Of a stretch of DNA of 64,000 bases, positions 1-9,400 are shown one piece after another. The DNA is taken from the NCBI RefSeq assembly GCF_024172085.1, contig NZ_JAMZDZ010000001.1, positions 1,922,001 through 1,986,000 on the forward strand, written 5' to 3'. Source of the stretch: Hamadaea flava. Lineage in GTDB: Bacteria > Actinomycetota > Actinomycetes > Mycobacteriales > Micromonosporaceae. Made by a program: the position numbers and the translations under genes. Under the pieces are notes generated by a model. It made no database searches. It was not told the DNA's origin and worked only from the letters and a program-made list of their open reading frames with translations. Each line of letters begins with the position of its first letter. Position 1 is the first letter of the stretch.

Positions 1-342
1 GTCTTCGTGGTCCCCAAACAGGTCTACTCCGACCCTTTCCGAATCGGTCAAGACCGTGAGCAGAACAGTTTCATTTGGGTCATAGACCACAAACTTCATC
101 GAAGGAAGAATAAGGTCGCCAGAGTAGAGGCTGATCAGGCCCGTTTCGACGCCATTGCCCTCCCGGCATTCGACTTGAACCAAGCCGGATGCCGATTGCC
201 GAACACTCACGTAAATGGAGTCAAGTCCGCCGTGGACTGCTTGCGTTGCAGCGTCCCAGGAATCATGTTCGTCAGTACTCTCGGGTGCGGCAATTATTAG
301 AAGACCGTGAGCAAAGCTCGCCGTGATGCTACCGAGAATCAA
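1..342 (-). CDS. Candidate immunity protein for the RHS toxin (3' part outside window)
   Basis: An open minus-strand frame starts at TTG (342-340) and stays open for all 114 codons to the window edge. AGGAGG lies 6 bases upstream of the TTG, which decides the start; no nearby ATG or GTG serves this frame so well. The visible product begins LILGSITASFAHGLLI and is acidic towards the end of the visible part (FGDHED). It lies 107 bp downstream of the RHS toxin on the same strand, where cognate immunity genes of polymorphic toxins normally sit. I recognise no named immunity family, so the role is inferred from position, size and the strong ribosome site. Confidence 0.7.
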   Translation of the reverse strand, partial: MILGSITASFAHGLLIIAAPESTDEHDSWDAATQAVHGGLDSIYVSVRQSASGLVQVECREGNGVETGLISLYSGDLILPSMKFVVYDPNETVLLTVLTDSERVGVDLFGDHED

Positions 343-449
343 TTGCTACCTCCTACCTTTCAGCGGGACGATGCCAACCTATTCGAACTGAGACGATCCG
401 CCTACCCGAAACCAGATCGAGTGGGCGGACCACTCAAGCCATTCGTCCT

Positions 450-3400
450 TTACAGGTTGATCAAACCCAGCCTGGTTCCATCTACCAGCCCCGGAAACCT
501 AGGCTCAGCTGGAAAGTCGTACCATTCTCTGTTAATGCCGTTGACAATTCCGCCTTGCTGTTTCGCACATGTCTTGCACTGTGGGTACAACGTCCAGGGA
601 CCATTCGGGGCCGCCTTGTTCGGCGGCGTGTGGTCACCCGTCCAGTGTCCGTCAGCATAGCCGGAACTTGTTGCTGGACACGTCGCACAGCCATTGCGGT
701 CGCCGGACTCATTTACCATCTTCTGTTCGTGCGGAAGAACGGTATCGCCACGCTCTGCCGTCACACCTTCCGCTTTACGCGACCCATCCGGGCCTAGTGT
801 CAAATCACATAGGCGCTTCTGGTCAACGTTGTGCACCAGTACTGGCACGTTACCAGCCAGAACATAGTAGGCATGGATGTCATCGACAGTGAGGTCGCGC
901 ATCCAGCGGAGCCCGGTCCAGACCTTGACTGCGGCGACGATCTGGGTGGTCTGTCCGTTGGCATCGCGTAGGCGGTCGCCAGTTTTGAGGTCCTTGGCGT
1001 CTGTCCACTGGCTATTGGTCGCGTTCCAGAAGGGATGGAACCAAGTCGTGTGCAGGACGGTGGATTTGCCGGTCTTTTGGTCCCTGACAGTGATGTCGGC
1101 CAGGTCGCTGTCGTTGTTGTTGTGTAGAACCGTGACAGGCTTTGCTTCGGTCCGTCCGGTTGTCGGGTCAGTGGCGGTGACCTTGTCGCCGATCTTGACG
1201 TCCTTGATCGCCTTCGTGGATCCGTTGGCCATCAGGACCCGGGTGGACGGGTCGAAGCTGTGGCATGTCTTGCCGGGCGATCCTTGCGAGCCTTCGGTTC
1301 GTGGTTTGGTTAGTGCTCCGCCGATGCCCCCCATAGCTCCGCCGACTGCAGCGCCGGTGAGCGCTGCGGCGCCGGCACGGCCCCAGTCGACGTGGCCGGT
1401 TTGGGCGTATTGGGTTGCGGCGTCGCCCAGTCCGCCTCCGACACCGCCGGAGATGGCGCCGCCGATCGCGCCGGTGGCTGCGCGGGCGAGGATGCCGGTG
1501 CCGACCTTGCCGGCGACCATGCCGGCGATCTTGCCGCCGATGGCTCCGCCGACGCCGCCGGTGACGGCTCCGATGGTGCCGGTGATGGCCCCGGACAGGA
1601 CGCTGCGTCCGAGGTCTGCCAGGCTGTGGATCTTACCGGTCGCGGCGTCCTTGGCGACGTTGATCGCGATGCCGACGAGCAGACCACCGACCGGGCCGAG
1701 TGCGATCGTCGCTGCCACTGTCGCGACGACTGCGACGACTTCGATGATTGCGTCTTTGTGGTCCTTGATCCACTTTCCGGTGGCTTTGGCCGCGTCCTTG
1801 ACGTTTTTGACGACCTTGGCCACATGGCGGGCAGCTTTGGCCTTGACCTGTTTGGCCGCCTGCTTGACCTTGTTGTAGGTGTTCTTGACCTTGTGTTTGA
1901 GCTGTTGGGCCTTCTTCTGAACGTACTTGCGGCCCTGCTCGACCTTTTTCTTGACGTAGTTCTTGGCTTGGCTGACTTTCTTGTTGACGTAGTTGCTGGC
2001 CGCGTCGTATCGGTCTGCTGCCCAGGATCTGGCGGCGCTCATCCGGCTCGACGCGTAGTTCGCGGCGCTGGAGGCGTACGACTTGACCGAGTTGTAGGCG
2101 CTGGAGAACGTGTTCGATACGGCCGAGGTCGCCTTCTTGATCCAGCTCGGCCAGTGGCCCGAGGGATCTGTGGCGGTCATCGGGTTGGCGTTGCCGTACT
2201 GGTAGCGGTTGGCGTTGATGGAATCCGGCGTCGGGCTGTTCGAGGCGGTGTCGCGCGTGTCGAACTGGCCGGTGTCGGTGTTGTACCAGCGGGCCAGCAT
2301 GTTGACCCGGCCGGTCACGCTCTCGGTCCACTCCGACTGGTAGCCCAGGTGTCCGATGACGGTGCCGGAGGAGGCGAGGACCTTGCCGAGCGGGTCGTAG
2401 TTCACGGAGCCGTCGAGCGTCGCCGAGGTCGCGGTGAGCTGGCCGACGACGTCGTCGTGCAGGTCGGTCAGCGTCAATCGTTTGGTTTGGTCGGCGGTGC
2501 GTACCTCGCCCACGAGGTCCGAGGACGGGTCGCGGACGTAGGTGGTCTCGCTGTCCGCGGCGAGGTCGTTGTCCAGCCCTGTGTACGCGAATCCGGTCTT
2601 GATCGCCCGGCCGAGCGCGTCGTAGGTGTAGGTCTGCGTGCCGCCGGCCGATCCTTGCGACAGGATCTGGCCGAATGCGTCTGCCGTTGTGGTGTAGGTG
2701 GTTGACCCGGTTTGGGTGGACGACAGGGTTCCCCGGGCGGTGTAGTTGTAGGTGGTCGCGCCGTCGCCGACGAGTCGGTTACGTTCGTCGTAGACGAACA
2801 GCCGGGTGCCGTTCTGGGTGCGGTTGCCGGACTTGTCGTAGGCGTATGTCGTGCTGGTCGTGCCGTCGTTCCACGTGACGAGCCGGTCGGCCTTGTCATA
2901 GGTGTAGGTGTTACTCCTGGTGACGCCGGCGAAGTTCGTCGTCGTCTTGGTCTTCTCGTTGCCGTTCTTGTCCCACCCGTAGACGATCTTCGAAACGGTT
3001 GCGCCGCCGGTGGTCTTCACCTCGTCGGAGGTCATGCGGTGCAGGTCGTCGTAGGCGAAGGTGCGGGTGTCAGCCTTGGCGTTGCCGCTGTAGTAGGTCA
3101 GCGTCGTCGCCGACCCCATGTCGTTGTAGGGGTCGAACCGGATGTCCACCCCGGCGCTGGTGTTGGCGACCTGGCTGAGCAGTCCGCTGTCTCGGCCGCT
3201 GGTGAAGTACGAGTACGTGGTCGTCCCCGCGGCGTCGGTGCGCTTGGTCATCGAACCGTTCAGGTCGTACTCGAACGCCGAGTTGCCCGACGGGCCGCTG
3301 ATCGTGGACGGCAGGCCACGGTCCTCGTAGCCGATCGTGTTGGTGCCGACGCCCGTGTCGAACGACGTGATCCGCCCGGCAAGGTCGTAGCCGAAGGTAC

Positions 3401-6400
3401 GCGTACCGGTGGCGCCGTCGGCGCCGGTACCCGACTGCGAGGTCATTCGTCCCGCGTCGTCGTAGGCGTAGCTTTGCGTGACCCCGCCAGGTTGCGTCTG
3501 CGAAGCGGCCTGGCCCGCGGCGTTGTACGCGGTCGTGTACGTCCGGTCGGCAGCCGCCGAATAGGCGGTCGTCGCCGGTTCGATCTGCGATTCGGGCAGG
3601 CCCAGCGTGTTGTAGGTGGTCCAGAACTTGTTGCCGCGCCCGTCGGTGAACCGGGTGCGGTTGCCGGCCAGGTCGTAGCCGAACGTCGTGGCGATCGCGT
3701 CGGTGGCGGTGATCGGCTGCGTCTCCGACAGGATCATGCCGGTCGGGTCGTAGGTGTAGGTGATGGTGTTGTTCTCGGCGTCGGTCGAGGTCAGCTGGTT
3801 GCCGGCCTTGTCGTAGGTCGCTGAGGTGGATGCCAGCAGGGTCGGCGTCGTACCCGGCTTGTACGAGCTGGTGAGCTTCGCTCGGCCCAGCATGTCGTAG
3901 CTGACCTGGGAGTAGGTAAGGTCGGGGTTGGTGGTCTTCACCGGCCTGCCCAGGCCGTCGTAGTCCACCTTTGTGATTCGTGACGAGTTGATGATCGTTG
4001 TCAGCGTCTCGCCAGCGGGGTCGTAGGTGTACCCGGTGGTCGAGCCGCCGGGTGTGGTGACGGTTTGCAGCCTGCCGTAGGTGTCGTAGCTGTAGGTGGT
4101 GGTGTAGTCGACGTTGGCCGCGTTCATGTGCTGATAGGACGTGGTCTGGCGGCCGAGGTAGTCGTAGGTCGCGCCGGAGATCTTGCTGGTCGGGTCCTTG
4201 GACCACGTCTGGTTGCCGAGCAGGTCGTAGGACGCGTAGCTGATTCCGCCGTCCGGGGCTGTGGTCTTCCAGACGCGTCCGAGCTGGTCGTAGTCGTAGT
4301 GGGTGGTCTTGCCGAGGGCGTCGGTCGACGTGGTCACCTGGCTGAGGGCGTCGTAGGTCTGCGACGCGACCGGGTTGATCACCGTAGATGAACCGGGTGG
4401 GGTGTAGGCCGGCAGGTGCGTCTCGTATTGGCGTCCGGCGCGGTCGAAGACGTGGACTGTCCTGTTGCCGTTGCCGTCGACCGTCTCGGTCTTGTCACCG
4501 AAGGTGTCGTATCCGATGTAGGTCACGGGCCGGGCCGACGTCGTGCCGCCCGAGTAGGTTTCGGCCGTCACTGTCGCACCGGTCAGCAGCGCTGGGCGGC
4601 CGGCCTCGTCGTTGGAGATGGAGGTGACGTTGCCGTTGGGATCCTTCGAGCTGCGGATCAGGCCGCCTTCGTCGGTCGCCATCATCGCCCGCGACACGCT
4701 CGCGCCCGCGGCCGGCGTGGTGCCGCCCTTGACCGTTGCGATCTGCGTTGCGGTCAGAGCGTCCTGGTAGACCTGGACGTCGCGGATAGAACCCGCCATG
4801 TAGTACGAGGAGTACTTTCCGATGTAGAAGCTGCCGCGGGCGTCTTGCCGGTTGACGACGCCGGTGGTTGTCGCTTCCAGCGTCCCGTTGACATACATGC
4901 TGTAGGTCTGGGCCGCGGCGTCGTACACGACTGCCAGGTGCGTGGCGGTGCCGACGGTCGGGCTGGACGTCGACCGCAGGGCCTTCCAGCTGCCGCCATA
5001 GGTGGTCTGTGATCCGGTGGCGTACCACTTGTCGGTGGACTGCTCGTACATCAGGTAGAACGACGACGAGCTTCTCGACGACTTCAAGACGACGGGGTGG
5101 TTGGCGTTCTTGTCGGCCAGGGTGACCCAGGCCGACATCGTGAAGGACCTGGAGGTGTCCACGACCGGGTCGGAGACGCTGAGGTAGCCGGTCGAGCCGT
5201 CGAAGGTCGCGGCCGTTCCGTTCCAGGTCACCCCGGTACTGCTCATGCCGGCGATGGCGTTGCCGGCCGCGTCGGCAGCGTCGGTTCCGGTCGACTGGTT
5301 GAGCTTCCACCACGCGACGGGTGTCGTCGCCGGATCGGTCGCGTACGAGGTCTGGGCCTGGACGTTGCCCTCAGGGTCGTACATCGTGTCCGAGCGCGCC
5401 ATGAGCGTGCCGGCCGTGCCGGACGACGACCGAGTGGAGACAACGGTGTCATCGGCGGCGAACACGTTCGTGGTGACGCGGTTGAGCCCGTTCGCGTCGA
5501 GCGTCGTGCGCCATTGCCGGCCAGCCGCGTCGTATTCGTAGACGGTCGTCGTGGCGCCGTTGTTGGTGACCTGCTGGGTCAAGTTGCCGGCAGGATCGTA
5601 GGTGTTCAGTTGGGTGACGAATTTCTTCGAGGTCCCGTTTTCGGGGTCTCCGTCTGCGCGGATCACCTTCGCGACGAGGCCGTTGTTGGTGTAGTCGTAC
5701 GCGGTGTACCAGCCCGCGGCGTCCTTTTCCCAGGCCAGCCGTCCTGCTGGATCGTACTTCTTCGCCTGGATCAGTATTTCGGCCGCGGTCTGCGGATTGT
5801 TGGGATCACCGGTGTAGCCGACCATGTACGCGTTCAGCAGGTTGCCGTTGGCGTCCAGCTCGTATCTGGTCTGCCCGCCGTCGGCCTCGGTCTCCAGCAC
5901 AACGTTGCCGTATGTGTCGTATCCGAACTGGGTGGTGTTGCCGACCGCGTCGGTCTGCGACTCCTTCTGCCCGTACTTGTTGAAGGCAACCGTCTCAGTG
6001 CGGGCGATGTCACCACCGGTGCTGTCGCTGATCGTCTGCGAGGTCATGTTGCCGTCTACGTCGTACACGTTGGTGGTGACGGAGGTGTGGACCGCGCCGG
6101 TGACGCGGTTGGTGACCGGCGGATCGGTCTGGGTGAGCACCCGGCCTGCGTCGTCGTACGTGTAGGTCGTGGTCAGCCCCGTCGCGAAGGTCGACGTCAC
6201 TTCGGCTTCGGAAAGCTTGCGGCCCAGGTTGTCGTATGTGTAGGTGGTGACCTTGCCTGCGGGGGTGGTCACCCTTCCGACGTCGCCGTTGGGGTAGTAC
6301 TCGATCGTCTCGATCGCTCCGGACGGTTTGGTCACCGATGCCGGCAGCCCAGCCGGGGCGAAACCGCCGCCGTACGCGGCGGTTGTGGTGCCGTCGGTGT

Positions 6401-9400
6401 ACGCCGTCGTGGTGACTCGGCCGAGCGGATCGGTGACCGTGGTGGCGTTCCCCTTGGCGTCGTACGCGTTGGTGGTCTTATATGTGTTGTCGGTGGCTGA
6501 CGTGGACCGGGCGTCTCGGCTGGACACGATCTGGTCGTTGCGCGGGTCGACCGAGTCTGCGGCGTTGAGGTAGTACTCGAAGTAGACGCTGGAGCACTTG
6601 TTCTGATCCTGGTCCTGGCAGCTGATCTGCTGGATGGTGTTGCCCCGGCTGTCTTGGATGGACTGCGTCCAGATCCCGTTCTCGTCGTACTCCAGGCTCG
6701 AGAAGCCGCCCGTGTCGTATCCGTAACGGGTGGTCTTGCCGATCGCATCGGTCTGCGACACCATCCTGCTGCCGTTGGCCAGGTCGTAGGCGTACGAGAT
6801 GGTCTGGCCGCCGGGGTCGGTCACCGTGACGGTCTGTACCGGCATGGAGATCGTGGTGATCGTGGTGTCGACCGTGGTCAGCACCTGTGGCAGCGATGCC
6901 TTGCTGGCGGCGAACTGGGCGGCGATCTCGTCGGCGGACAGGGTGCTGCCGAAGAACGCCGCTTCGGCGATCCAGCCCGGGAAGTAGCCCACCGGGTTGG
7001 CGGCATTGGACCCGATCCAGCTGGCCCATTTGCCCGCGCCGAGGTACGAGTAGCCGTTGGCCGGCACGGACAGTGCGACGTTCTTGGTGCCGATCGCGAC
7101 GCCGTCCAGGTAGAGGGTCTGCGACGCGCTGGACGCCGCTAGCGTGGCTTGGTGCCATTTGCCGTCCGCCACTGAGGTGGTGGTGGTGATGGGCGTGCCG
7201 CCGGCTGTCGTCCAGAAACCACCGCGCAGCTTGCCGTCGGTGCCGACGTACAGCGCTGGGACAGCGCTAGTCGTTGCCGTCGGGTCGGTGATCGGCCCGT
7301 TCTGGTACCCGTACAGAACGCCGCCCGCGGTACTGGCCGACGGCATCTTGAACCAGAGGCTGACGCTGGCGGGTCCGCCGAGGTTGATGTTGGACGTCGG
7401 CAGGAGCAGGTTCGCGCTGCTGCCGTCGAGTTTGACTGCGGTACGGTCGGCGAATGGCCCGGTCTCGCTGAAGGTCACTGTGCCGGCGTAGGTGGCGGTG
7501 CCGCCCGCTACCTCGTTGACCGCGTCGGTGGTGTCGCCGGGTTCGTCCAGGCGCCAATAGTTCGCCGGTTTGCTGCCCAGCACGGATGCGGCATAGACGT
7601 CGCTGTCACCGGCGATGGTCGGCGCGTTGAGGGTCCACGTGCCGCCGTTCTCATCGGTGACTGTGGTCACCTTCGCGCTAGCGGTGTCGTAGGTGACCTG
7701 CGCGGTCACCCGACCCGAGGGCCGGGTGATCTTTGTCAGCTCGTACGACGACCAGCGCGCCGCGTCGCGGACGGCCGCGACCTCGGACCGGGCTAGGGCT
7801 TTGGTGAAGAACGCGGCGTCGGAGATCTGCCCGGTGAAGTAAGTGGCCTTCGCCGGAGATGCGCCGCTGTTGGCGTGGTCGGGCCAGCCGTGGCCGATGA
7901 ATCCCGCGCCCAGGTATTCGTACGACGCACCGCCGGTCTGGTACATGCTGATCGTGCCGGCCAGCGTGCCCTGAACGGTGTTGTCGAGGTACATCGTCTG
8001 CGTGTCACCGGCGCCGATCAGTGCGACGTGATGCCAGGTGTCATCGGTGACCGTCGTCAGCGACTTGATCGGAGTCGTGGTGCCTTGCCAGAACTCGCCG
8101 CGCAGGTAGCCGTTGGCGTCGATGTACAGGGCGGGTGTGTAGTTGCCAGCGGTCGTGCCGCCGCTGATCGCCCCGGCGCTGTAGGAGAACAGCACACCAC
8201 CGGCAGTGGTGGTCTTGAACCACAGGCTGATCGACTGGTAGGTGCCGTCGGTCACCAGTTTGCCGGGCAACTGCACCGATGATGAGGTGCCGTTGAACGC
8301 CGCCGAGGCCGACGCCTGGGTGTACATCTTGTCCGGACCGACGGTGACGTTGTTGTACAGGCCGTTGTCGGTACCGGCACGGGCCAGGACGCTGCTCTTG
8401 GCGATTGGCCCAGGAGCGTCACCGAGACGCCAATAGGAGTAAGCGCCACTGTTGAGTACCGTGTTGGCGCCCTGGGAGATGGACGTGTACGCGTACGTGG
8501 TGCATTCGCTCGCTACCGGGCCGCAGACTGACGTCAGCTTGACGTTGTCCACGGTGTAGGTCCACGACTTGACCGTCGACGCGTCACCGCTGATGGCGGG
8601 GTCGGTGTAGATCCGCGAGATGTAGTCCCGCGTCGAGGAGGAGGTCATCCACTCGACGTGCAACGACCGGCCCGACGCCGATGTCATCGTCTCGAGTTGC
8701 CCGCTCGCGTTGTAGGTGAACGTCAGGGTGCGGCCGTTAGCGTCGGTGATCGAACTGATCTTCCACACGGTCGTGCCGCTGGCCTGCGCGAAGGTGTAGG
8801 TCGTCGCGTCTTTGTCAGTCAGCGAATAACCCACGACAGTCGTGCCGGACAAGATCGGTTTGAAGACGGCATAGCGGCCCATCGGTGCCGTGAAGGACCC
8901 GTCACTGTTGCGGCCGAACGCGACTTCCTGTCCGGTCGGATACCGCACCGACACCGTCTGAAGGGTTCCGGCGAAGTCCTTGACTTGGGTCGCGCGCATG
9001 TCGACCACGGATGTCCATCCGGCACCGAAAGCGGCTGTGTCGCTGTTGCGGTTGATGCTGTTGTAGTACCGGGTGATCTCCAGACCCGGGCCGACCCCCG
9101 CGATCGAAGCGTCAGTAGCCGAGGTCGTGTAGTTACCGGTGGACGGGTCGAAGCCTTTGCCGGAGTTCTGCGAGAACTGCGATGCGATGGCTGGTTGCGG
9201 AACCGGTGTGGTGAACGCGTATGGTCGCTCGGCTGATTTCAAGGAGTAGTCGTCTAGCAGGACGGTGTAGTTGTAGCTCTTGTTCCAGGCCAGGATGCCG
9301 GCGGGAACTGTGACGCTGGGAGTCGTCGACCAGGTCGAGGTCCACAGCCGGGTCCACACGTCGTTGTAGACCACGTACTGGTACTTCAAACCCTTGGCCG

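Noticed and set aside
877-3824. Long plus-strand open frames (333, 437 and 370 codons) inside the RHS gene
   Set aside because: Antisense shadows caused by high GC and the repeated YD codons; they have no ribosome sites and low-complexity Arg/Val/Gly products.
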